A stretch of DNA of 64,000 nt from Sinotaia quadrata. Its lineage: Eukaryota; Mollusca; Gastropoda; Architaenioglossa; Viviparidae. The translations under genes and the position numbers were made by a program. The notes under the pieces are model-generated. The model worked only from the letters and a program-made list of their open reading frames with translations, had not been told where the DNA came from and did no database searches. Shown here piece by piece: positions 12,520-23,055 of the stretch. Positions within the stretch are counted from its first letter, which is position 1; the number at the start of each line of letters is the position of its first letter. The stretch lies in the NCBI GenBank assembly GCA_028829895.1, contig CM054181.1:29100357-29164356 (forward strand). The letters run 5' to 3'.

Positions 12520-12835
12520 AATAGTTATTTTGTGTAATTAATTAATTAATATTTATTATGTGTAATTAATTAATAATTATTTACGACATTATTTCATTAG
12601 TATTTATTTGTGTAATCAATTAAAATTAATAGTTATTATGTGTAATTAATTAATAATTATTTTGTGACATTATTTCATTAATAGTCATTTGTGTTATTAA
12701 TTAATAATTATTTTGTGACATTATTTCATTAATAGTCATTTGTGTAATTAATTAATAATTATTTTGTGACATTATTTCATTAATAGTCATTTGTGTAATT
12801 AATTAATAGTTATTATGTGTAATTACTTATTACTC
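12520..12835. repeat. 51-bp AT-rich minisatellite
   Basis: Repeats of 'gtgacattatttcattaata' followed by 'gtcatttgtgtaattaatta', period 51 (12664, 12715, 12766), with shorter diverged units on the left. Confidence 0.85.
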
Positions 12836-12839
12836 ATTT

Positions 12840-13770
12840 TGTCTTAGTAAATATTTCCGCAATTAATAGCGAAATATGCTAACTTAACTATTAATTTATT
12901 TTATTTACAAGAAATTAATTGAAAAGCAGTTTGTTGGTCGTGAAAAAGTATTATGAGAGGTTGATGGAAAATCCTTACACTAGGAAAACAAAATGTTATA
13001 GATCGCTATAAACCAATCACATGAATCCATTAATTCTTAAATTTGCTCTATTTTTAGCATTTGTTACCATTCTCATTGCTATCGACACATTATTCATAAG
13101 AATCACCACTATCAGTAATAGTTCTAGTGATAACAGTGAATCTAGAAATCAAAGTAATAATTTCTAGTGATAACAGTAAATCTAGAAATCAAAGTAATAA
13201 TTTCTAGTAATAAAAGCACTAAACAGAAGTTGCAGAATTATTAATAGTGTTAATGTCTATAACTAATAATAACGATATTGTGTGCGTTGTATGTGTAGTG
13301 GGCATCTGTCTATAGTAGTATTAGTTTTACTAACAACAGAGTGACTAGTAATAGCACAAGCAGCAGTAGTAATAGCAGTAGTTGCAGGCCTATTAATAGT
13401 AATAAAAAATTATCAGTTTTTATTTACTATTTTGAACTTAAATCGTCATTCTGTAACACTAAGCGCTATATTGACAGTTCTGCATACTTAACGACTGTGT
13501 AAGGACGGATTACACTACCTGGAAATGAACCACACTAAGCAGATTTTATTAAACATCAGCATAAAAAAACGACTCGTGCTCTTTGTTTCCCATACTTCAA
13601 CATGCATTTTATTTTGAAAATCTAGTGCATATTGACATTAAGTATAAAAGTCAGCAAAACAAGACACACTTTCTTCAATAAGCTCCAGTTAATTGAATGC
13701 AGTCAGTCATGCAGGCAGAAAATTCCTCTCACTTTAGCGTTGTCAGTCAAGCAAAGTAAAGGTAAGCCTC
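12840..13770. other. Non-coding, includes a short duplication
   Basis: No gene seen. A block with ctagtgataacagt and aatctagaaatcaaagtaat is duplicated at about 13120-13210. Trinucleotide-like agt/tag runs lie at 13300-13400. Confidence 0.45.
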
Positions 13771-13773
13771 GTG

Positions 13774-13841
13774 TGACGTCAACACTTGGTGGGCAGAGTG
13801 CTGTGATTGACGTATCACAATAACGAAACTGCGTGACGTCA
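13774..13841. promoter_or_regulatory. Cluster of CRE-like palindromes
   Basis: Two perfect TGACGTCA octamers (13774-13781 and 13834-13841) flank a near-match (ttgacgtatca at 13807-13817) within 68 bp of relatively GC-rich sequence. TGACGTCA is the full cAMP-response element bound by CREB/ATF bZIP factors. No adjacent gene start was identified, so an enhancer or promoter role is inference. A further perfect copy lies at 14358-14365. Confidence 0.4.
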
Positions 13842-14405
13842 TTACTGTAGTCTGATCCGGTCGCATTAATGGTAGGACGTATGCTGAATTAGGGCGTTTT
13901 TGTACTTGGCTAAAGGCAGGAAATCGTTTTTTCTTGTATTTTCCTAACGCCAATGTACTTAACGTGATTCAAAGGTAAAGACCAACCATCTCAAAAGCCA
14001 AAACCTCCTTTAATAATCACGATTGTTCTGTGCTTAAAAGCCACACTCATAAATTTAAGTCAGAATAGAAGAATTGAAATTTCTTGCTGTGGGGTCACGT
14101 GGCCCAGTAACTCACAGGTATTAAATATCAAAGGAAAGGAATCGAGGTGTGAAATATATCCAATCACGCAATTCTTCATCTTCATCGCAGGAAAGGTTAG
14201 AAATATTTATGTGGTGACCAATCGAGTCTAGATTGCGGTATTGTGCTAGATCGCAAAGAGAATTTAATCGCTTTAATCTGAGTGGTGAAGAAGTAACGCA
14301 AATTTGAAAAAGTCAAAATATGAGAACACCGAGAGTTCGAATCGATTTACGATATTGTGACGTCAGAGTATGAGCATGCCAAGACTGCGAATCGATTTGC
14401 GTGCT

Positions 14406-14410
<5 letters not shown>

Positions 14411-14447
<37 letters not shown>
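14411..14447. repeat. (CT)n microsatellite
   Basis: An uninterrupted run of ct dinucleotides, about 18-19 repeats. Confidence 0.95.
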
Positions 14448-14449
<2 letters not shown>

Positions 14450-14450
<1 letters not shown>

Positions 14451-15044
14451 GATTTACGGTAATGCGACGTCCGATTCAGACAAGCGAGCCGTATGTCTTA
14501 TTCCGGCTTTGTCACAGAGCCATGTCAGATAAAATTATAGATCTTTAATGCTGCACTTCGCTTTTCAAAAGAGAGCCTTAGCCGTTCATTATTTTGCTGT
14601 ATACAATACCAAAGCAAACAATAACTTAAAAAAAAATATTTGAAAACTTTCATTTAAACTGTTATAATGGTGAACTTATTTCAACGGGATTTTCACAATC
14701 AGTCACGTGTTATGAATTCTGATCAATACATTTCAGTCTTTTAACAGTCTTTTAATTTATTTTAATTATTTCACTTAAAGTGTACACTCAGTTATATCTT
14801 CATTGCCAATTTGCCATTTTATCTACTTTTAATATTTATACAGATTGTTCGCTTTAACTTAGTGTGGTCTTAACATTTTCTCTTTAAGGAAGTATTTGAA
14901 AATTAGTTTGAAATAAAATCTGGGGCTGTTATTGTAATGTTTATTGTGTTTTGCTTCGTGTGTTGTGGGAGTTTGGTTGTTAGGTTTGTTGCTATTATTA
15001 AATGTTCTTTCTGGATTTTTGGGCCACTCCATACGACTTCTGCT
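14450..15044. other. Non-coding, no gene seen
   Basis: AT-rich. No supported exon or RNA gene. Confidence 0.4.
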
Positions 15045-15590
15045 TGAAAGTTTGTATCCGACTAGATAAACGAAATCATTTATTAACCATTACAATGTCG
15101 TAAAGTTTGTATCCGACAAGATAAAAGATAACAAGATGACACATTTATTAACGTTTACAATGTCTGAGAGCATGTATCCGACAAGACGAAAGAAACTCAT
15201 TTATTAACCATTAACCTGTTTGAGTTTGTATCCGATAGGATTTTTTTTAAAACTAACCATTACCTAGTCATTTCGGTCCGTCACAGTTTATGAAGACGAT
15301 TATTCGAGACTAGTTCACATGCCACTTTACGTCACAGTTTATTAAGACTATTAGTCGTAACTAGCTCATACACAAATTGACGTCAGAGTTTATCAAGTCT
15401 ATTAGTCGTAACTAGCTCATACACAAATTGACGTCAGAATTTATCAAGTCTATTTGTCGTAACTAGCTCATACACAAATTGACGTCAGTGTTTATTAAGT
15501 ATATTAGTCGTAACTAGTTCGCACGCCAATTTGACGTCACAGTTCATTAAGAGGATTAGTCGTAAATAACTTGCACGCCAATTTATCTGA
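15045..15590. repeat. Two adjacent arrays; second is 51 bp and carries CREs
   Basis: 15045-15240 repeats 'gtttgtatccgacaagat' about every 55-60 bp. 15290-15590 repeats a 51-bp unit containing 'aattgacgtcag', 'tttatcaagtctattagtcg' and 'taactagctcatacac'. The octamer TGACGTCA is perfect in four consecutive units (15378, 15429, 15480, 15532). The second array is therefore a tandem series of CRE-like sites at fixed 51-52-bp spacing. Confidence 0.8.
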
Positions 15591-15599
15591 GCCTAAATG

Positions 15600-16190
15600 C
15601 AAATTACCACTTCGCTAAGTGATCTAAAGATTACACAAAAACTAGAAAAGGTGCGTTCTTTTAAAAACTGGTGCATCATCAGCTTGACCCTATATTTAGA
15701 CAACAGTTGGAAAACGTTCCGAACAACTGTTTTCAATTCTATATAATTTTAAACAACCTTTAGTTTATTCCTCTACAAATGTTCTTGCTCTTTCTGATGA
15801 CGTACGAATATGATTTAAACATAAAACTAGACAATAATGTTTTTCATGGAAAACGGGAGATGTGCTTTGCTTGCTTGCAATCCATTTGCATAAAGCCTGT
15901 CCGAAAAAAATCAGTAAAAGTTGAACACATTTTTACTTGCGGGGATGGGGGTCGATCAATCTATGTTTGGAGTGATATGGAGTATAATGGTTTTTCTAAA
16001 CTTTACATTGCCTACACTATTATATTCCTGCTGTGATATTCATTAATAACATTTTGCGTTTATTGGTGGATCTTGCTGGACTTTACTGGCGACACCGCGA
16101 GTCAGCAAGGGAAGCAAATCTATTGTCGATCATGCGTGTATGTATGTGTGTGCGTACTTGCCAGATATACCAGACAGAAAGATATATAAA
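15600..16190. other. Non-coding, no supported gene
   Basis: A plus-strand open frame of 85 codons (15779-16036) has no recognisable domain and no clear splice sites; I treat it as chance. Confidence 0.35.
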
Positions 16191-16195
16191 GACAG

Positions 16196-16372
16196 ACAGT
16201 CAGATAGATAGGTAGATGGTTGGATGGATAGATGGATGGATGGATGGATGGATGGATAGGTAGGTAGGTAGGTAGATAGATAGATAGATGGATGGATAGA
16301 TGGATAAAAGGATAGACGGACAGACGGATAGATGGACAGATAGATAGATAAATAGGTAGGTAGGTAGAAAGA
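16196..16372. repeat. Interrupted GATA/GGAT microsatellite
   Basis: Mixed tetranucleotides gata, gatg and ggta, with several interruptions. Confidence 0.9.
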
Positions 16373-16489
16373 AGAGAATAGTAATTATTATTATATTGAT
16401 AGAAGGTATGTAAAGATTTTCAAATACAATGTTCACTTTCAATGTTCAGTCTACTATTCATAAACACAAAGCAAAGATGAAATCTCATA

Positions 16490-17155
16490 TTTTAGTTATA
16501 GTTATTTATTTTTGTCACACATACAAAGACACGAGCACAATGATTTATATTTAAATGGCTATATTTTCTTTTCTTGTCACACATACAAAGACACGAGCAC
16601 AACGAATTATATATAAATGGCTATTTTTTTTCTTTTCAGATATTCATCGCCTTGTTGACGACCATTGATTTCTAAGAAGTAATTACTTCTTGCTATGTAA
16701 GCAGCACTCTGATAAATTCCAGACATGGGGAGTCGTCGGCGATGATTTCGTAGTAGGAAGACCAAGCTCTAATGACACAAATTATTTGATCCAGTCTACG
16801 AGTTTGAATTATTCAAATTCAGCCAAAATCTTTGAGTTATTGTACTTTAAATCAAGGGTACAATGATTGAATTCAGCCAAAATCTATTAAATTTGCATCT
16901 AGGGTATACTGATTGAATTTAGCCAAAATCTATTATTTGCTGTACATTACGTCAGGAGTCAATGATTGAATTCAGCCAAATCTTAGACCTGCTTTGAATC
17001 AGGGGTACAATCTATTAATTTTGCATCTAGGGTACAGTGATTGAATTTAGCCAAAATATATGGAATTGGCCTATTGAAGTCAGCAAAATATATGAACTGC
17101 TATACTTTGCGTCAGTGATTGAATTGAGCCCAAATCTATGATTTGCTGAAGAAAA
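16490..17155. repeat. 62-bp duplication, then degenerate 'gattgaattcagcc' array
   Basis: The block ttgtcacacatacaaagaca is duplicated about 62 bp apart (16514 and 16576). From 16800 to 17155 the phrase 'gattgaattcagccaaaatc' recurs at irregular 50-75-bp intervals with 'ttgcatctagggta' between. No coding signal. Confidence 0.65.
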
Positions 17156-17159
17156 TAAA

Positions 17160-18570
17160 TGCCTTAAAATGACATACCGGTGAATATATGAAATTATAAT
17201 ATCCACTGATATATTAACATGAAGGATGTGAAAAGGAGTACCCAAGTAATTAAAATATATTAAACGCTATCATTTCCTATATATGTCACTAGTGTGGTCA
17301 CGTGAATTTAAAAATAAGGACGATTTTCCTATTTCAGTGCAACATCTGTTTGTAATGTTTTCTGAGCGACAACCATTCAAGTTTGACATCAATTTACAAC
17401 TCGGACAACATTTCCCCTAACCCCACCTTGACCCCAAGAAAAACTTTTCTCAGGTCTCTGTGACATTTAGATTTGAGGGGAGAAAACTCGTCTTAGGAAT
17501 GTTATTTCTCATTCTCTTTACTTTTTTTAAAATGTAAGGAAAATAAAACTAAAAATGTAGTATCTGGTATCAAGGACGGGAAATTCATGTTTGCATTGTT
17601 TTTATGAGCAAACAACAACAGCGACAACACTCCACTTCACTTCGTGAGATGTATAGACATGTTACGTATTCGAGTGGGTGGGTGGATGTAAATTGAAAGC
17701 AAGTCCATTCCAGAGTCCGTTAATGACAAAAGTATCGGATGTTTGAGCGAGAAAAGTAGTAAATGTATTGATTTAGCTCAGTATTTACAGGTGACGTGGT
17801 TAAATATACAGCTGTTTCACCTCAATACATAAATTTTATGGGGTCATTTTAGCAGAAATGTTTTTTTTGTGTGTGTTTTAGCTTTGTCATGAAATAAACT
17901 TAACAACAGGCTTGAAGCCAATCTCTTTAAACTGTCAATTAATTCAAAGACATAAATGGTGAAGAAAATACAAAATATAATGTAAAACTTTGATGCAAGC
18001 TACGTCTACTAGCAAAAGGTGACACCCGGAATATATACTGTCAGAGAAAATAAAAGAGATATAAAATACAAATATAAAATAAAACCTATTCCTAATCCAT
18101 ATTTATAAAGAAACACAAAAGTTTCTAATACATCATTTTGTATTTATGTGAATATATACGGTAAAAAAAATAGCATAAAGCTATTCGTGTAATTAGCATT
18201 ACATGACTTTGGTTTTGCACGAAATTTAATGGACAAGAAATATTGTAGATGAAAACATTAAAAGTGGTAGTTTTATTAGTTCACGGATTGGGTGGTTAAA
18301 TAGAACACGTGTATACTGCAGTGTTACTGAGGGTTTACATTCGATGTACAACACAACAACCAGTAGCACTCCTATCTATGACTAATAAATTATAAACTGG
18401 ACTAAAGTGGCCATGCTTGATGAGCAGCAAATTAATGGACACACTAATTTTTTCAGTGATCTTCACTTTACATCAATCCTATTATGAGTTCAAGATGTAA
18501 ATGGATTAAAGTACAGCACATCGATTGAGTTGAAGGTTCTAAGCTCGATACACTATAGCAGTCCAGTGAG
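17160..18570. other. Non-coding upstream region of the 18.9-kb gene
   Basis: AT-rich, no supported exon. If the 18924-21125 reading frame has upstream exons they would be expected here, but I found none with both splice consensus and a protein-like frame. Confidence 0.35.
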
Positions 18571-18572
18571 CT

Positions 18573-18745
18573 AAAAGATCCCTATAGCACAGCACACAAT
18601 GAGTTATTGGGTCTTAGTTCGAAACACTACAGCAGACCAGTGAGTTAAAAGATCCCTATAGCACAGCACACAATGAGTTATTGGGTCTTAGTTCGAAACA
18701 TTATAGCACAGAACACAATGAGTTATAGGGTCTTAACTAGTAAAG
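18573..18745. repeat. 74-bp tandem repeat, about 2.3 units
   Basis: Blocks with aaaagatccctatagcacag and gagttattgggtcttagttc repeat 74 bp apart (18573, 18647). The array ends about 180 bp before the coding frame. Confidence 0.85.
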
Positions 18746-18923
18746 CACTTCATCACAACTGGAAAAACAGATTCCCGTAAACATGAGCAAGATTGGGGAC
18801 GATGAAACATTTCCTGAAAAACTGGTTTGACTACTTCAATTCTACGCTATGGTTTATGTACAGCTCTGGAACTCTCAGATGGTGAAAGCAGAGACCGGAT
18901 GTTGATTGTATTCGCTTCCAGAC

Positions 18924-21125
18924 ATGTTTATGTCAGACAATTGGCAGCCGGCTGTGCTGCAGATCCTCCCTTTTACGGCCAATGATGCCAGCAACGTCCA
19001 TCCTACCACTCCCCACTTTCGTTCTAAACCCTCTACTGATCATGGTCGTGGATTTCCAGTGCTGGCTGTTACACGACAGGACACAAACGCTGCTGACGAC
19101 TGCAACAAAGAAGAGCAGATAAGTCTCGTCACCGCCCACCCACTCATTCGCCACAACCGTGCATCTTCAGAGAGGCTGACTCGAGCCCAGACATACTTGA
19201 GTTTAAATGCCTCGCGAGCGAAGTCCAGTTACGGTAACCACCACAGTGGACTGCCCTTGGGCTCACTGACCTCTCCACACCATGCAGACTCTCAAGATGC
19301 TTTCCCCTGTGCCACCGCAGACACCAACGAGAGGACCATGCCGAGGGTTTACCACGTGGAGAACGGGGGTATGTCAAAGTCAAAATCGGGAAACCACGAG
19401 TCCTTTAACCCCTTTTCCCCTCATGGCGGCTCGGGGGAGCTCGATGGTAATGGCAGCGCCGCTGTTCCCTGTTTGCCGAAGCCTGCATTCAACGTATGCA
19501 CGGTGTCTGCTAGTGCAGATGACTGTGCTGCCAATGGAAACACTTTTCATGCAGGTACTGAAAGTCGCTACTTGTCGACAAAGAACGGCTTCTGGCGATC
19601 GATGACCTTGACTCCTGGCGAGAAAGAGCTGAAGAAACATCGTGACCAGATGCAGAAAGCTCAACTCCTGCGAGCTGGCAGTGGTGCTGGTATTGCCAAA
19701 GGTACTGGTGCTGGTCACAAAAATGGTCACAGACACAAGATGAATATCAGGGATCTGCCAAGAAGCACGACTCCTATCAATGACCATGACCCGGATAAGC
19801 TAAACATGAAGCAGGTCATCGCTTTCCTGCAATCAAAGGGCAAGTCTCAAGCAGATGCCATGGAACTGCCCAAAGAGAATGGATTCACAGGTAAAAAGCA
19901 GAGTCTGAAATCAGGCGCCTTGAAAGGATACGTCCAGAAATCTGGACCCGACTTCTCCACAGCCATGGAGACCGCAATGAGAACTTCCAGCGAAATAAGT
20001 GCAGTGTTGCTTGTAGATAATCCATCATCTGCAGCTTTTCCCTATTGTAAATCTGAAAGCAGCAAAGGTACACCTCTCAACTCTCATTCCCAGACTATTA
20101 GAGGTCACACCAACCGATCTCCAACTGCTCAAAGAGAGTTTTCTGCCCAGCATCGAAAAGGCGATTCTACAGAGAACAGAAGCGAGTCACGCCATAAAAA
20201 ACCAAAGCGTCCTTTCAGGTTGCACCGTTTCCTGACTATGGTGCCCGTTCCGAATGACTCTCTGATGGCGCTTGACAGTCCTGTAGTTACAAATTCCACT
20301 AGCAAATCCTCCCACATCAGGAAGCCAGATACGGAATCGACATTCCTAGAGCCCCATCTCTTGGACCAATGCATAAGTGGAAATTCCTTTGCCCCGCAAC
20401 TCAAATCGCCTTCAGACTCTCATCGCAACTCTCCGGAAATGAAGATGTACAGAGTACCTGCACACAGACCTAGTTCGCTGCGCGTGGAAAATGCTGACAC
20501 AGAAGTGGAGCATGGACCTTCTTCTGAGTTCATTCCTCGTGCTAATGACGTCATTTTAGATCACATTCAGGATGCTAAAAGTATCATCCGTTTACCGCAC
20601 GTGCAGGTCGATTCTGATGATGAAGATGAGTCAGTCACCAAAGACGTCAAACCGGAAGTCAAACAGCAAGCGCAGGAATATCACACACTTGCTAAAGTGA
20701 GACAAGAAATAAACGACCAGTCAGAATGCACTAAAATTAGCATTGAATACTTAAACACCTTCCAATCACCCCGTCAGGCGCCAGATTCCAGACTGTATTC
20801 TGGCAATTCAGTTTCTTCCTCTGACTTACCAAAACTGGTCCGTCTGACCTCAGACAAAAAATCTGTGTCTCAACTCGACATTCGCAGCGATATAGCACAC
20901 GTGCCTGACATTTCTTTAGATCAAAGCTTTGTTAAGCCGAATTCACTAAGATACTCCAAGCAACTGCGTGTAAAAGTGCCAACCGACACAACTCCTCACG
21001 AAGATGATATAGAACATAAAACCCCGAGCAGGAATGGAACAGTAGACTTTGTGACGTTGTCCTTGCGGAAGGAAAGGAATAGAACTCGGGAAAAGACATA
21101 CATGTCCGAAATTGGTGGCAGTTAA
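18924..21125 (+). CDS. Unknown Ser-rich, largely disordered protein, 733 aa
   Basis: A single open frame of 733 codons, GC-richer than its flanks and with a protein-like codon pattern. An in-frame TGA at 18903-18905 limits it on the left. I take the ATG at 18924 (a second ATG is at 18930). A good splice acceptor (ttgtattcgcttccag, ending at 18921) lies 3 bp before the ATG, so this may be the last coding exon of a spliced gene. The protein is rich in Ser, Asn, Lys and Asp, with no signal peptide or membrane helix. Its most ordered-looking parts are a charged helix around residues 230-250 (EKELKKHRDQMQKAQLL) and DPDKLNMKQVIAFLQS around residues 285-300. A basic patch (KKPKRPFRLHRF) lies near residue 430 and an acidic run (DSDDEDES) near residue 560. 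I recognise no family; a cytoplasmic or nuclear scaffold or regulator is only a guess. Confidence 0.8.
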   Translation: MFMSDNWQPAVLQILPFTANDASNVHPTTPHFRSKPSTDHGRGFPVLAVTRQDTNAADDCNKEEQISLVTAHPLIRHNRASSERLTRAQTYLSLNASRAKSSYGNHHSGLPLGSLTSPHHADSQDAFPCATADTNERTMPRVYHVENGGMSKSKSGNHESFNPFSPHGGSGELDGNGSAAVPCLPKPAFNVCTVSASADDCAANGNTFHAGTESRYLSTKNGFWRSMTLTPGEKELKKHRDQMQKAQLLRAGSGAGIAKGTGAGHKNGHRHKMNIRDLPRSTTPINDHDPDKLNMKQVIAFLQSKGKSQADAMELPKENGFTGKKQSLKSGALKGYVQKSGPDFSTAMETAMRTSSEISAVLLVDNPSSAAFPYCKSESSKGTPLNSHSQTIRGHTNRSPTAQREFSAQHRKGDSTENRSESRHKKPKRPFRLHRFLTMVPVPNDSLMALDSPVVTNSTSKSSHIRKPDTESTFLEPHLLDQCISGNSFAPQLKSPSDSHRNSPEMKMYRVPAHRPSSLRVENADTEVEHGPSSEFIPRANDVILDHIQDAKSIIRLPHVQVDSDDEDESVTKDVKPEVKQQAQEYHTLAKVRQEINDQSECTKISIEYLNTFQSPRQAPDSRLYSGNSVSSSDLPKLVRLTSDKKSVSQLDIRSDIAHVPDISLDQSFVKPNSLRYSKQLRVKVPTDTTPHEDDIEHKTPSRNGTVDFVTLSLRKERNRTREKTYMSEIGGS

Positions 21126-22095
21126 ACTGGTGTTAGCTTGTTCTCTCAGTACTCTAGCAAGTATTGAATTGTGCCGTTTAAGAACTAAGCTGTATGAGTG
21201 TTGAATACTACAGTTTAGGAACGAGACTGGACTGAATGAAAATATTGTTAACTTCAAAGACAATCTGAGAACAGAGCAATTCGCGACTGGAGTCGCAGCA
21301 GCAACAGAACCCCTTTGATGTTGTCAACAGAACCCCTTTGATATTGTCTCGAAAAGATGCATGAGTTCATCATGCTCTCTAAATGCGCTTCAGTGAGGGT
21401 GGGGTGGGGTGGGAGAGACAGCAATACATTCAAAAGCTGAACAAATTAATTGAGAACTTTGCAGCTCTCCTGAGCCATCCAAGACAACTCTGTGCTTTGC
21501 ATTTTCAAGTTTTATACGACCTTGAGTTTTATACGATATTAAAAAAGTTGTGCTCCAGAACATACAGTGTGAAGAATGACGTCAGCTTCGTCACTGATGA
21601 CGGGAACTGTTCATTGGTCCAAACAGATTAAAGTTTTCACATTTCCCCGCTTTGCCTTGGTGGGTTTGTTCCCATGAAGTGTTCAGTTCGTTCCAAGCTA
21701 GTTTGCTACAGCGTCTGGAGTTTTGTCACTGTGCATCCAGAGTTCCTATAATATTTGATAATCGGTTTTGGAATTTTATAATTTTTACCTTCAATTTATC
21801 TGAAGGTAACTTTTAGATCTTGGCCCAGGCCAGAAGGAATTAATCTGATGAACCACATCTAAACTGTGAAATCGTAAAAATGACGACATTTTCCCCGTTT
21901 TCCAGCGAGAAACGGTTGTTTACTCTTCACTCAGGAAGGCAAGGAAAACGTGCGAATTAAGAACACTGTGAGAATAATCCTAAGTTAATATTGATTCTAT
22001 TTACTTAGTTAGCATCTACATATCTGGTTTGAGTGTGGATGTGTACGTGTAGTGGTTTTAGTATGTATTTATATGTGCTTAGTAAATGTGTATGT
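21126..22095 (+). other. 3' flank of the 733-aa gene
   Basis: Probable 3' untranslated sequence and spacer. An ATTAAA at about 21628 and an AATAAA at about 22387 are candidate polyadenylation signals. A perfect TGACGTCA lies at 21577-21584. No other gene seen. Confidence 0.35.
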
Positions 22096-22143
22096 ATTGA
22101 TGTGTCTGTATGTGTGTATGTGTGTGTGTTATGTATTTATGTT

Positions 22144-22150
<7 letters not shown>

Positions 22151-22217
<67 letters not shown>
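22151..22217. repeat. (GT)n microsatellite
   Basis: More than 30 gt repeats followed by a short gc run (22218-22227). Open frames of Val/Cys through it are artefacts. Confidence 0.95.
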
Positions 22218-22218
<1 letters not shown>

Positions 22219-22569
22219 CGCGCGCGCTTTCATAAGCACAATTAGATATAAAGAAGCATATGTGGCTTGAGTATTTGCGCGATTGTACGGGGTAATTGAA
22301 TGTGTGGATGGATGAATAATGGTAGGTAGTTGTGTAGGTAGGTGAATGTGTGCGTACGTGTGGGGTGTGATGGATCCATTGTTCTCATAATAAATTTAGA
22401 AGTCTGATAGGTAGCTTGATCCTGCATTGTGTTTACCTAATAATGTAAGCCGTATGTATACGGAAATATGTATGTGAGATGATTTTAGGATATGTTGTAC
22501 AATACAAGTATTGTAAGTTTTCATTTATTTCAACTATATATTATTTTTCATCATTAACTGTTCCTTTAG

Positions 22570-22700
22570 GAATATATACATGTATGTATGTAAATATGTA
22601 CATTTGCATGTATATATGTAAATATGCATGTATGTATGTAAATATGTACGTATAGAAATAGTGTATGTGTAAATATGTATGCATGTAAATATATATATAG
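22570..22700. repeat. ATGT/AAATATGT-type tandem repeat
   Basis: Phrases atgtatgtaaatatgta recur about every 20-30 bp, with drift. Confidence 0.7.
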
Positions 22701-22963
22701 CAAATGTAATTAATTTATTACAAAAAGAATGGTTACTGTTTACGATTGTTACTATTTTGTGAAGAATCTGCCTTCACCCATCAGAGACATTATTTAAATT
22801 AACGTAATTTATAATTATGTCTGATAACATTTTACAACGATAGTAATAAAGCAGAAAATGGAAGTAATGCTATTAGGACAAGAAAAAAATGTATTTGGGT
22901 CTCTGATCACATAACCGTATAAGATATAATATTGCAGAGATTTAGCACACGGAAACCCTCTCC

Positions 22964-23017
22964 CCCTCTCTCTCTCTCCCCTCTCTCCCTCTCTCTCCCC
23001 TCTCTCCATCTCTCTCC

Positions 23018-23053
<36 letters not shown>
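22964..23053. repeat. (CT)n/(CCCTCT)n tract
   Basis: Pyrimidine-only tract with ccctctct interruptions on the left and pure ct at the right end. Confidence 0.95.
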
Positions 23054-23055
23054 AA

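Noticed and set aside
14330..14405. tRNA-like 'gagttcgaatcgat' T-arm phrase, twice
   Set aside because: The phrase belongs to a ~63-bp duplication and there is no acceptor stem, D-arm or anticodon arm around it.
22033..22270. Val/Cys-rich frames over (GT)n, and similar ones at 25.1, 28.2, 37.3, 49.0, 49.5 and 55.7 kb
   Set aside because: Translations of dinucleotide microsatellites.
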